NCBI RefSeq assembly: GCF_023156195.1
Contig: NZ_JAKUKA010000001.1
Coordinates: 1,550,001 to 1,614,000, forward strand
DNA: 64,000 bases
Direction of reading: 5' to 3'
Origin: Chitinophaga sedimenti
GTDB lineage: Bacteria > Bacteroidota > Bacteroidia > Chitinophagales > Chitinophagaceae
Under the pieces are notes generated by a model that ran no database searches, had not been told where the DNA came from, and saw nothing but the letters and a program-made list of their open reading frames with translations. This document shows positions 1-9,124 of this stretch, piece after piece (positions within the stretch are counted from its first letter, which is position 1; every line of letters begins with the position of its first letter). A program made the position numbers and the translations under genes.

Positions 1-3000
1 AAAGGTTGTACTGATTACGAAGTGGAGCGCCTCGAAATTACCAAAGCCGAAGCCGGCATGTTGTGTAAAATCAACCCGGATTGTGATCCCGAAACCTGGT
101 ACCCCAACTTCGCGATACGCAACCTGAAGTTCCACGACATCTGGATCCATGATGTATTGGGTGAGGGCATGTACATTGGTCACACTTCTCAAAGCGGCGT
201 TACTATTACCTGTAACGGCACTACGATGAGTCAGCCGCCTCCCAGGATCTACAACTGCCAGGTATACAACGTTACTACGGACGGTACCGGTTGGGACGGT
301 ATCCAGGTTTCCGGTGTACCGGAAGGACTGGAAATCCACCATAACAAAATTTTGAATTACGGTATCGAAAATAAAGGCAGCCAACAGGCGGGCATTATCT
401 TCGGTGGCGAAGGTGTGGGCAGCATTCACGACAACCTCGTCAGCAAAGGCACCGGTAACGGTATCCGGGTATTCGGCAGCACGCACATCGATGTATATAA
501 CAACGTAGTGAACGAAGCTGGTTACGATGGTACTACCGAAGGCCAGGACGCGATCTTCATCGACGATAAACCAACCCTGCAGCTGTACAAACCGATCCAG
601 GTGTACGTGTTTAATAACACTGTGGTGAAGCCGAAACGTGCAGGTATCATGTTTTATAATTCTCAGGGTACTGTTGCAAAAGGCAACCTGTTTTATAATA
701 ACCTGATTGTGGCTCCCGGTAAAACTTACCTGGAAGTGGACAGGACAATCGATTATAAGGCCGCTAATAATATTAATGAGCCGGACATCAACAACGCTAA
801 ATTCGTAGCTGCAGGCGCCAACGACTTTCATCTCCTGGCTGGCTCTGTAGCCATCGATAAAGGTCAGGACGTTAGTGCCTATGGTGTAACCCGCGACTTT
901 GACGGCACTGCCCGTCCTTACGGCGCAGCCTACGATGCAGGTGCGTTCGAGTTCACCGGCGGTACTGCCCCGGCTAATAAAGCGCCCACTTCCAATGCGG
1001 GTGCGGATATTACCGTGACCCTGCCAACTAACACCGCTTCCCTCGACGGTAGCGGTTCTACAGATAGTGATGGCAAGATTGCCACCTGGGCCTGGGTAAA
1101 GAAATCGGGGCCCGCAGCGGGCGGCGGTACAATTACCACTGCCAACGCAGCTAAAACGACGGTAACCGGCCTGGTAGAAGGTGTCTACACTTTCACCCTG
1201 ACCGTAACCGACGACAAAGGCGCTACGCACAGCGATGACGTGATCGTAACCGTGAAAGCCGGCAATGTTGCTCCTGTGGCAAAAGCCGGTGCGGATGTAA
1301 CCATCACCCTGCCGACTAATTCAGTGGCACTCGATGGCAGCACTTCTACCGATGCTGATGGTACTATCACCAAATATGCATGGGTGAAGAAGAGCGGTCC
1401 GACCGCCGGCACTATCGCCAGTGCGGCCACCGCTAAAACCAATGTGACCGGCCTGGTGGAAGGTACTTACACCTTTACACTGACCGTTACAGACGATAAA
1501 GGCGCCACTCATGCGGATGATGTAATCGTAACCGTGAAAGCCGCCGTAGCTAACGCAGCGCCGGTTGCCAGAGCGGGCAGCGATATGGCGATTACATTGC
1601 CAGCCAGCTCTGTATCGCTCGATGGTAGCGGCTCTACAGATAGCGATGGTACGATTGCAAAATATGCCTGGACCAAAGTAAATGGTCCGGCTGCCGGCAC
1701 TATCGCCAGCGCAACAACTGCAAAAACAAGCGTAACTGGCCTGGTAGAAGGTACCTACACCTTCCGCCTGACTGTTACAGATGATAAAGGCGCTACTCAT
1801 TCCGACGATGTTATTGTTACTGTAAATCCTGCCGGCGTTAATGCAGCACCGACCGCCAGAGCAGGTGATGATGTAACGATTGTACTGCCTGCCAACAGTG
1901 TATCACTGGACGGCGGTAACTCTTCCGACAGCGACGGCAGCATCGCCAGCTACGCCTGGACCAAAGTAAGCGGTCCGACCGGCGGCACAATTGCTTCACC
2001 GGCTGTGGTGAAAACCAATATCACCGGCCTCGTTGAAGGTACTTATGTTTACCGCCTGACCGTAACCGATGACAAAGGTGCTTCCCACTTCGACGAAGTA
2101 AGCATTATCGTAAAACCAGCAGTGGCTAACAATGCGCCGGTGGCAAGCGCAGGTAACGATATCACTATCACCCTGCCAGCTTCTTCCGCAGCACTGGACG
2201 CAAGCGGCTCTACCGACGCAGATGGCACCATTACCAAATATGCATGGGTGAAAGTATCAGGTCCCAGCGGCGGCGCCATTACCAATGCAGCTAATGCTAA
2301 AACGACTATCACCGGCCTGGTGGAAGGTACTTATGTATACGCAGTAACAGTGACTGACAATAGCGGGGCGACTGCTTCCGCGCAGGTAACAGTAATCGTG
2401 AAAACGGCTGCGGTTAATGTGAAGCCGATCGCGAACGCGGGCAGCGATATCACTATTACGCTGCCTTCCAATGCGGTTTCGCTGGATGGTTCTGCATCTT
2501 ATGATACAGATGGTACTATCGCTTCTTACCAATGGAGAAAAACAAGCGGTCCTACAGCAGGAACTATTGCAAATACTTCATCTTCGGGACGAACGTGACT
2601 GGTTTGACGGAAGGTACCTATGTATTCACACTCACTGTAACCGACAACGGCGGTCTTACTGCCACTGCGAACGTTATCGTGATCGTGAATCCCGCGCCAA
2701 ATAAACAACCGGTAGTATATGCAGGCCCGGATATCACTATCACCCTGCCTACTAATTCTGTAACACTGGACGCCAGCCTGTCTTACGATCCTGACGGCGC
2801 TATCGTGAGCTATTCCTGGAAGAAAACCAGTGGTCCGAGCGGTTATGCATTTGCCAATGGCAGCAGCGCCAAAACGCTGGTGACTAACCTGGTAGCAGGC
2901 ACTTACATGTTTACTGTAACTGCTACAGATGATAAAGGCGCCACTAACTTCGACGATATCATTGTAACCGTACAGGCGATGAATAATGCAGCTCCGATCG

Positions 3001-3820
3001 CCAATGCTGGTCCGGATGTAAGCATTACCCTGCCCGCCGGCGAAACGCAGCTGAACGGCTCCGGTTCAATGGATACGGACGGTACCATCGTTTCTTACAA
3101 ATGGACGCAGGTATATGGTGCGCCGGCTAATATCGCAAACAGCAATGCCGCTAACACTTCTGTAAGTGGCCTTACCGAAGGTGATTACATCTTTGAACTG
3201 AGTGTGGTGGACAACAACGGAGCATCTTCTTCAGATCGCGTAACCATTACGGTACAGGCAGAACCAAACGTTAAACCAGTTGCCAATGCCGGGGAAGACC
3301 GTACGATAACGCTGCCAAGGGCCAGCCTTGAGTTGAGTGGAGAAGCATCATACGACCCTGACGGTACGATTACCGCTTACAGCTGGAAGAAAATTTCCGG
3401 CCCGAATGCAGGTACGATCGTGGGCAACAATACTGCGAATCCGAACCTGGTTGGACTAGAGCCGGTACTTACCAATTCGAACTCACCGTTACAGATAACA
3501 AGTTCGCTACCGCGTCAGATGTAGTGAAAATAATCGTAAGGGCACCGGAAGATGAGCCTGTCAGGGTGCATATGTATCCGAACCCTGCGACAGATCACAT
3601 CCGCGTGGAACTGAAGAATAAGAGCCAGGAATTGAAAAACGTGAGGATTTTTATTTTCAATTCGCATGGCCAGATAGTGAAAATGATTCGTGTTGGTGAT
3701 ACGAGCGGCGGCTGGTATCAGGATATTCAGCTGACCACCTTCGCAAGCGGAAGTTACTTCCTGAAAGTAGACGCAGATGGTCTGAGATACGTGAAAATGT
3801 TTATTAAAGCAGGGCACTAG
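1..3820 (+). CDS. Secreted beta-helix / PKD-repeat protein with T9SS sorting domain (5' partial, two frame breaks)
   Basis: The frame is open to the window edge, so the start lies upstream. About the first 300 visible residues look like a right-handed parallel beta-helix (repeated Asn-rich strand-turn pattern such as IHHNKILNYG, VYNNVVNEAG, VFNNTVVKP), a fold typical of polysaccharide lyases and adhesins. Nine tandem PKD/K319-like domains follow, each opening with a NxxPxAxAGxDxTITLP-type motif and ending VTDDKGATHxDDVIVTV. The C-terminus (about 3560-3820) is a T9SS type A sorting domain (MYPNPATDHIRVEL, then GSYFLKV), so the protein is probably exported across the outer membrane and surface-attached or released. 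Two single-base losses break the frame: near 2587, and at 3462 where GAGCCGGT probably should be GAGCCAGGT (EPGTYQFEL). Substrate is unknown; lyase or glycan-binding roles are inference only. Confidence 0.85.
976..3530 (+). repeat. Nine tandem PKD-domain repeats, 282-288 bp period
   Basis: Units begin at 976, 1264, 1552, 1840, 2128, 2416, 2700, 2985 and 3267. The first six starts are spaced exactly 288 bp (96 codons); later ones are spaced 284, 285 and 282 bp, the 284 containing one of the missing bases. Similarity is visible at DNA level as well as in the protein, which suggests expansion by duplication. The units lie inside the secreted beta-helix protein gene. Confidence 0.9.
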
Positions 3821-3865
3821 CGAATAGTAGTCCCTAAGCAAATGCTTATAATTCCCAAGATGCAT

Positions 3866-3906
3866 GGCCTTTGTCGCGGAAAGCGGCGAAGGCCTTCGCA
3901 TTTTTT
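3866..3906 (+). terminator. Rho-independent terminator
   Basis: A 12-bp stem (GGCCTTTGTCGC pairing with GCGGCGAAGGCC, two G-T pairs) with a GGAAA loop lies 46 bp after the stop of the beta-helix/PKD gene. TTCGCA and a run of six T follow the stem. Confidence 0.75.
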
Positions 3907-4073
3907 GTTGACAAAAAACATCATTCCTGTACAATGATTCCACGGTTTGAGGTGAGTGTAACTGTTTGATATTGTATGCATTAGAAGGAGGTGAGTGGTT
4001 TTGGAATGATCCTTGCAAATTCTGGTATAGACTATTAAACGTTCACATTGTTTCACCTTAAAACCTCATAATT

Positions 4074-4235
4074 ATGTTACGTTGGGCAGTTATATTCTTT
4101 ATCGTTGCGATCATTGCTGCGATATTTGGATTCGGTGGCATCGCCGCAGGCGCGGTTTCCATCGCTAAGATTTTATTCTTTGTGTTTGTAGTATTATTCC
4201 TTATCTCACTGATCTCCGGACTGGCTAGAAGATAA
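4074..4235 (+). CDS. DUF1328 family small membrane protein
   Basis: A 53-residue protein beginning MLRWAVIFFIVAIIAAIFGF, made of two hydrophobic helices separated by a Gly/Ala-rich turn (GGIAAGAVSIAK) and ending in ISGLARR. This is the compact two-helix layout of the DUF1328/YtjA family of inner-membrane proteins, whose function is not established. It stands alone between terminator-like hairpins, which suggests its own transcript. Codon usage resembles the neighbours. Confidence 0.85.
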   Translation: MLRWAVIFFIVAIIAAIFGFGGIAAGAVSIAKILFFVFVVLFLISLISGLARR

Positions 4236-4255
4236 GTATAAAACAAATCGAGAAA

Positions 4256-4298
4256 GAAGGCTGTGCACGGCAACCCTGGTTGTCGTAGCGCAGCCTTC
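4256..4298 (+). terminator. Strong hairpin after the DUF1328 gene
   Basis: GAAGGCTG pairs with CAGCCTTC and the stem continues inward through GGCAACC/GGTTGTC. No good T run follows, so it is either a weak terminator or an mRNA-stabilising structure. Confidence 0.5.
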
Positions 4299-4338
4299 CG
4301 CTTTGCTAATACAATGGTTTAGACTTACATTTACAAGT

Positions 4339-4626
4339 ATGAAACCAGGTATTACCATCTCATACTGTACTAAATGCCGCTGGATGCTGCGCGCTGCTTA
4401 CATGGCGCAGGAACTCCTGACTACATTTGAAGAAGATATCAGTGGCGTAACCCTGAAGCCCGCTGAAATATCCGGCAGTTACCAAATATTCGTGAACGAC
4501 GAAATGCTGTTCGATCGCAAGCGGGAGGGACGTTTCCCCGAAATTACAGAACTGAAACAGTTGGTACGTGATCGCGTGGCGCCGGACAAAAGTCTGGGCC
4601 ATTCAGACCGTAAGAAGGATGCATAG
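4339..4626 (+). CDS. SelT/SelW/SelH (Rdx) family thioredoxin-like protein
   Basis: A 95-residue protein if it starts at the ATG at 4339 (MKPGITISYC), preferred over an upstream start because homologues begin just before the beta-strand leading into the CxxC. The redox motif is YCTKCRW, followed by an amphipathic helix (AAYMAQELLTTF) and a typical GSYQIFVNDEMLFDRKREGRFPE segment that is conserved in the family. These small proteins have a thioredoxin-like fold and are thought to act in cytosolic redox chemistry; the partner is not known. It precedes mtfA by 47 bp and may be cotranscribed with it. Confidence 0.85.
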   Translation: MKPGITISYCTKCRWMLRAAYMAQELLTTFEEDISGVTLKPAEISGSYQIFVNDEMLFDRKREGRFPEITELKQLVRDRVAPDKSLGHSDRKKDA

Positions 4627-4673
4627 CCAACGGGAGAGGGGCGCCTCCCCTGTTATAATTTTTATTTGAACCC

Positions 4674-5450
4674 ATGGAGCCGAAGTATTTTTTAGCAGGT
4701 GTTGTTTTACTGATTTTATTCATTTTATGGAGAAGCCGTTCGCGTAAGGCAAAGCGAAAACAATTGGCTGTGCCTTCTAATTATGTAGCATTACTGGCGC
4801 AAACCGTTCCATACTACCAACGCCTCAGCGACCCGGAGAAGAGCCGTTTCGCGGCGAAGGTGAAAGAATTCCTGGAAACGATCAATATCGAAGGGATCCG
4901 AACTACCGTAGAACCGCTGGACAGCGTGCTGATCGCCGCCGCTGCAGTTATGCCGTCGTTCGGCTTTCCAAACTGGAAATATTTTAATCTGACAAACATC
5001 ATTCTGTATCCGGGCGCTTTCGACGAAGAATATCGCCTGGATGGTGATCGCCGGCCTATCGCTGGCATGGTGGGCAGCGGCGCTTTAAACGGACAAATGT
5101 TACTGTCAAGGCCAGCCGTGCGTGCCGGTTTTTTTGACGGCCACGGCAAGCACAATACCGCTTTACACGAATTTGTTCACCTGCTGGATAAAGCAGACGG
5201 TATTGTAGACGGCGTTCCGGAGAAGTTTTTGCGACATACACAAACGGAAGAATGGGAACGGATTGTGCAGCATGAAATTCATCGCATCGAACAGGGCGAC
5301 TCAGATATCAATCCTTACGGCGCCATGAATCATGGAGAATTCCTGGCCGTTTCGGCTGAATATTTTTTCCAGCAGCCGGAGCGCATGAAGGAAGAACACC
5401 CGGATTTATACCGGATGCTGTCGCTGATTTTTAATCAACAACTCGCATAA
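4674..5450 (+). CDS. mtfA: MtfA/M90-type zinc metallopeptidase
   Basis: A 258-residue protein with an N-terminal transmembrane segment (residues about 5-20) and then the soluble domain of the M90/MtfA family. The zinc motif is HEFVHLLD (about residue 164) and a second conserved acidic element is HGEFLAVSAEYFF near the C-terminus. E. coli MtfA is an aminopeptidase that binds the Mlc repressor; whether that partner exists here is not visible. The membrane anchor is common in Bacteroidota members. The next gene starts one base after the stop, implying an operon with the VOC protein. Confidence 0.9.
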   Translation: MEPKYFLAGVVLLILFILWRSRSRKAKRKQLAVPSNYVALLAQTVPYYQRLSDPEKSRFAAKVKEFLETINIEGIRTTVEPLDSVLIAAAAVMPSFGFPNWKYFNLTNIILYPGAFDEEYRLDGDRRPIAGMVGSGALNGQMLLSRPAVRAGFFDGHGKHNTALHEFVHLLDKADGIVDGVPEKFLRHTQTEEWERIVQHEIHRIEQGDSDINPYGAMNHGEFLAVSAEYFFQQPERMKEEHPDLYRMLSLIFNQQLA

Positions 5451-5451
5451 T

Positions 5452-5832
5452 ATGAGCAAAATTCCCGAAGGTCACCAGACCGTGATTCCGTACCTCATCC
5501 TGGACGGAGCCGCTAAATTCCCGGATTTCGTGAAGAACGTATTAGGTGCTGAAGAAAAACACCTGCATCGTCGTCCGGAGGACGATTCGAAGATCATGCA
5601 TGGCGAAGTAAAAATCGGTACCGCGACCATCATGTTCGCGGACAGCACCGATCAATACAGCGCGCAAACCGCGGGGCTTTACATATACGTGGATGGCGTG
5701 GATGAAGTATATCGTAAGGCGCTGGCAGCCGGCGCCAGGTCTGTAATGGAAGTGAGTGACCAGTCTTACGGGCGTTCTGGTGGTGTGCTGGATCCTACAG
5801 GTGTTACCTGGTGGTTGACGGAAGTTATTTAA
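5452..5832 (+). CDS. VOC (glyoxalase/PhnB-like) family protein
   Basis: A 126-residue single-domain protein of the vicinal oxygen chelate superfamily, closest in pattern to PhnB/YkcA-like proteins: VIPYLILDGAAKFPDFVKNVLGAEE at the start and GGVLDPTGVTWWLTE at the end. It lacks the full set of metal ligands of glyoxalase I as far as I can judge, so its reaction cannot be named. The start follows the mtfA stop by one base (TAATATG), so translation is probably coupled. Quoted motifs are split by short variable stretches. Confidence 0.8.
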   Translation: MSKIPEGHQTVIPYLILDGAAKFPDFVKNVLGAEEKHLHRRPEDDSKIMHGEVKIGTATIMFADSTDQYSAQTAGLYIYVDGVDEVYRKALAAGARSVMEVSDQSYGRSGGVLDPTGVTWWLTEVI

Positions 5833-6006
5833 AGTTAATCTTTGCGCAAGTTCGATCACCTGGCGGATATTTTATGCTCCGAGTGCGTGAACATTTATTG
5901 GCAGCCATTGTTATATTCAAGCCTGCCAGCGTGCTTTTCAAGCGATAATCCCCCTTCTCCTCAAATTTACTATTTCCTCTTATAATTTATATTATGTTAA
6001 ATAGTG

Positions 6007-6840
6007 TCATAGCCGGTCAATCTTCACCGAAGTCATGGTAAGCGAACCCATAACCGCTTTATCGTTAAAGATTTGTGCTTGTTCCCTGCTGTCCTGGAGC
6101 CCAAGCACGTACATCAGCGGGTAATAATGGTCAGGTGTCGGTATAGCGAATTTGGCAGCCTGCCCCATTTGGTCGTAATGAATCAGCGGCTGGTGATCGC
6201 CATTCGTGATCAGCTGTTTAAATTTCGTGTTCATTTCCAACGCCCAGTCAAAACCGTATTCGGGCGCATCCATCTTATCCCAGGCGATCATACGCAGGTT
6301 ATGAACCATATTGCCACTGCCGATAATTAACACACCTTTTCTGCGGAGTGCCGCCAGTTCTTTCGCCAGTTGGTAATGATATTCTGCGGGTTTACTGTAG
6401 TCAATGCTCAGCTGCAAAACCGGGATATTCGCCTCCGGGTACATATGCCGCACCACCGTCCAGGTACCATGATCCAGGCCCCATTCGTGGTCAAGGTCCA
6501 CATGCGTGCTTTTCACCATCAGGGATGTTTCCCTGGCCAGTTCAGGATCGCCCGGAGCAGGATATTGTACATCGAACAACGCCTGTGGAAAGCCGCCGAA
6601 GTCGTGAATCGTTTTTGGATGCGGCATGGCCGTAATCTTTGTGCCACGGGTGAGCCAGTGCGCGGAAATTACCAGCACCGCGGTGGGTTGCTCGATCTCC
6701 CCGCCCATGCGGCGCCAGCTTTGCGAAAACGTATTGTCCTCGATGCCATTCATCGGCGAGCCGTGACCAATGAACAGCAACGGCATTTGCGCCGTGCTGT
6801 CAAAGGTGTCGGTTATATTTTTAAACTCGTGTAGTTGCAT
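6007..6840 (-). CDS. ygiD: 4,5-DOPA dioxygenase extradiol-like protein (YgiD family)
   Basis: A 277-residue class III extradiol dioxygenase family protein. Visible signatures are FIGHGSPMN at the N-terminus, SAHWLTRG, the DHGTW motif carrying a catalytic/metal His, GSGNMVHNLR, and a C-terminal DHYYPLMYVLG. The family opens catechol rings (DOPA to betalamic acid in plants; E. coli YgiD acts on L-DOPA) using Zn or Fe. It starts 15 bp after the stop of the NAD(P)-binding gene, so it is probably the third gene of the Rrf2 operon, which fits a response to quinones or catechols (inference). Confidence 0.9.
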   Translation of the reverse strand: MQLHEFKNITDTFDSTAQMPLLFIGHGSPMNGIEDNTFSQSWRRMGGEIEQPTAVLVISAHWLTRGTKITAMPHPKTIHDFGGFPQALFDVQYPAPGDPELARETSLMVKSTHVDLDHEWGLDHGTWTVVRHMYPEANIPVLQLSIDYSKPAEYHYQLAKELAALRRKGVLIIGSGNMVHNLRMIAWDKMDAPEYGFDWALEMNTKFKQLITNGDHQPLIHYDQMGQAAKFAIPTPDHYYPLMYVLGLQDSREQAQIFNDKAVMGSLTMTSVKIDRL

Positions 6841-6855
6841 GATGATAATGCAAAG

Positions 6856-7502
6856 TTAGTAAGCCGCGGTGAAACGTGCTTTAAGGAATTTTGGTTGTTC
6901 TATTTCGTCGGCCAGTACTACCGCTACATCTTCTGCAGAGAGAATGCTGCGGCCGTTTTCGTCGAACACTGGATTTTCGGTACCTACGCGGTATTTACCG
7001 GTACGGCCCGTTGTAACACTGTGGTTCATTTCAACAGCGGGACTAAAGAACGTCCAGTCTAATTCATTTTCTTTACGCAGTATATCCAGGTAATTGCGTG
7101 CACCGTTGGCGCCGGCATAGTATTCTTTTGGAAACTGCGGGGTATCTATTAGCTGGGTGTCGCCCACGTACAGGCTGCCTGCGCCGCCGATAACGATCAA
7201 CCGTTTGACGCCGGCTTTTTTGTCGCCGCCTGGATGGCTTCGGAACCTTTAATGAACTCCTGCTCAATGTTGGGGTTCGTCCAGCCCGGGTTATACGAGC
7301 TCAGTACCACGTCGTGGCCTGCGAAGATCGCAGCAGCCGCGTCAACATCAAAAATATCAGCCTGCTGAATGGTCAGACCATCTTGTGCAGCCAGTTTGGT
7401 GGTATTACGGGCAATAGCGGTCACCAGGTGGCCCCTGTTCAGTAATTCTTTCAGCAGTTGGGTGCCTACGAAGCCGGTAGCTCCTATTAATGCAATTTTC
7501 AT
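6856..7502 (-). CDS. NAD(P)-binding SDR/NmrA-like protein (YwnB-like), one frame break
   Basis: When repaired this is a 215-residue atypical short-chain dehydrogenase of the NmrA/YwnB type, with the nucleotide motif GATGFVG at residues 7-13, a central VIGGAGSLYV stretch and WTFFSPAVEMN. A frame break lies at 7211-7217 in AAAAAAGCCGGCGTC. Restoring either an A in the run or an A in the CCGG (giving CCAGG, KKPGVKRL) rejoins the two halves. Such proteins are often reductases of quinones or flavin-type substrates or NADPH sensors. In Bacillus the homologue ywnB sits beside an Rrf2 regulator (ywnA), the same pairing seen here with the upstream gene. Confidence 0.85.
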
Positions 7503-7570
7503 GATTTGTGTTTGTTACTGGTTTAACAATCTGTACTAAAAATTGTTACAGTTATGGTCAAAAAAATAGC

Positions 7571-7981
7571 TTAGTGAAACTGCCGTACAAAATCGGCAAG
7601 GGTCTTTTTGCCCAGGCTTTTCAGCAGCGACGCTTCCGCCTCGGCATACAGGGAATCAAGGTGTTCGTTAATCTGCCTGCCCACGGTGCACTCGGGGTTT
7701 GGCTCATTCCGGTTTTTACCCAACAGGGACCCGGGTTTCACCGCATCATAAATGTCCGACATCCTGATGCTGGTGGCCGGTTTGGCCAGGCTGCTTCCGC
7801 CGCCTTTGCCTTCCTTGCTTTCCACTAAACCATAATTACGCAGGCTGGCCAGTTCCTTCCGCACCAATACGGGATTAATGTTCATGCTGCCCGCAATGTA
7901 GTCAGACGGCACCAACTCCCCTTCCGCTTTGGCGAGCAGGGTTAAAATGTGAACTGATATGGCAAACCTGCCGTTATTCAT
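7571..7981 (-). CDS. Rrf2 family transcriptional regulator (YwnA-like)
   Basis: A 136-residue regulator starting at MNNGRFAISVHILTLLAK; this start fits the family better than a possible one ten codons upstream. The winged helix is visible in VPSDYIAGSMNINPVLVRKEL followed by the wing KEGKGGGSSLAKP. Only one Cys (PECTVG) is present where iron-sulfur Rrf2 members such as IscR and NsrR have three, so cluster binding is unlikely; YwnA-like members of this group are thought to sense small molecules or thiol state. It is the first gene of a probable three-gene operon with the NAD(P)-binding protein and the dioxygenase, and lies divergent to the aldo/keto reductase gene, whose promoter it may also control (inference). 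Confidence 0.88.
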   Translation of the reverse strand: MNNGRFAISVHILTLLAKAEGELVPSDYIAGSMNINPVLVRKELASLRNYGLVESKEGKGGGSSLAKPATSIRMSDIYDAVKPGSLLGKNRNEPNPECTVGRQINEHLDSLYAEAEASLLKSLGKKTLADFVRQFH

Positions 7982-8059
7982 ACTGTAATATTTTTTTTTA
8001 TTACAGAACAAAGGTACGGATATTTCTCATCCCGCCAAATTTTGACACAAGGATGGTAC

Positions 8060-8067
8060 TAAATTTG
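8060..8067 (+). promoter_or_regulatory. Possible Bacteroidota -7 element (TAAATTTG)
   Basis: TAAATTTG matches TAnnTTTG and lies 39 bp before the aldo/keto reductase start. A TTTG occurs at 8041, but the 15-bp gap is shorter than the usual 19-21, so the assignment is tentative. The site is in the intergenic region shared with the divergent Rrf2 gene. Confidence 0.35.
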
Positions 8068-8106
8068 TGCGATCAGCACGCATTTTCGGTCTAAATAAAA
8101 GAATCT

Positions 8107-9086
8107 ATGGAAAAGAAAAAATTGGGAAACACGTCTCTCTCCTTTGCCCCGCTTGTGTTTGGTGGCAATGTATTTGGGTGGACGGCGGACGAAAAGAGAT
8201 CTTTTGAATTGCTGGACGCCTTTGTGGCTAATGGTTTTACGTTTATCGACACGGCGGATGTTTATTCATACTGGGCAACCGGCAGCCAGGGCGGCGAATC
8301 GGAGACTATTATCGGCAAATGGCTGGCGCAACGTGGTAACCGCGATAAGGTAATTATTGCCACTAAAGTGGGCTCCAAGGCTGGCCCGGAACCGAAAGAT
8401 CTATCGAAAAAGTACATCCTGCAAAAGGTAGAAGCATCTTTAAAACGGCTCCAGACGGATTATATCGATTTATACCAGTCTCATTATGATGATATGAGCA
8501 CCCCGGTGGAAGAAACCCGGAAGCCTACGCCGAACTGGTGAAGGCGGGGAAGGTGCGTTTCATCGGGGCTTCCAATATGACGCCGGAACGACTGCTGCAG
8601 TCGCTGCAGGCCAGCGAACAACATGGCTATCCGCGTTACGAGAGTTTGCAGCCGCAATATAATCTTTACGAGCGCGAAGGATTCGAGAAGGCGTTTCAGC
8701 CCATCTGCCTGCAATATGGATTAGGGGTAATTCCTTATTACTCGCTGGCCAGCGGTTTCCTTACTGGTAAATATCGTACGGCGGCTGATCTTAACAAAAG
8801 TGTACGCGGACAGGGCCTCAAAAAGTACCTCGACGATCGCGGGTTACTTATTCTGGAAGCGCTGGATACGGTAGCGGCGCAATACAATGCCACACAGGCC
8901 CAGATCGCATTGGCGTGGCTGAATGCACAGCCGTCCATCGCCGCGCCGATCGCAAGCGCTACTTCCGTTCAGCAGTTGGAAGATCTGGCCGGGTTCGCAT
9001 CCATTCGACTGGAAGACCGGGACCTGCGCCTGCTTAATGAAGCAAGCAGTTATGCTAAAAACGAAGATGTTGTAATAGGCTCCTGA
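8107..9086 (+). CDS. Aldo/keto reductase, one frame break
   Basis: The repaired protein has 326 residues with the (beta/alpha)8 aldo/keto reductase layout: an N-terminal LGNTSLSFAPLVFGGN strand, the catalytic Asp/Tyr region FIDTADVYSYW, catalytic Lys in VIIATKVGSK, YIDLYQSHYDD, GKVRFIGASN and a cofactor-binding C-terminus. It most resembles the YajO/YghZ group that reduces aldehydes with NADPH. The frame breaks at 8517-8520, where CCCGG should probably read CCTGG (ETLEAYAELV). It is divergent from the Rrf2 gene and convergent with the MDR reductase, with a shared terminator between them. Confidence 0.88.
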
Positions 9087-9093
9087 TAATAAA

Positions 9094-9121
9094 AAAGCGC
9101 CGCTGTATCCAGTGGCGCTTT
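9094..9121. terminator. Bidirectional terminator between aldo/keto reductase and MDR genes
   Basis: A 12-bp stem AAAGCGCCGCTG / CAGTGGCGCTTT with a TATC loop, preceded by A's and followed by T-rich sequence, lies between two convergent genes. Confidence 0.85.
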
Positions 9122-9124
9122 CTA

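Noticed and set aside
930..3088. Several long open frames on the minus strand under the PKD repeats
   Set aside because: They repeat with the 288-bp period and are shadows of the plus-strand repeat coding sequence; no conserved features.
4303..4338. An earlier start for the SelW-like gene
   Set aside because: The twelve extra residues lie directly after a hairpin and do not resemble the family, which begins just before the CxxC strand.
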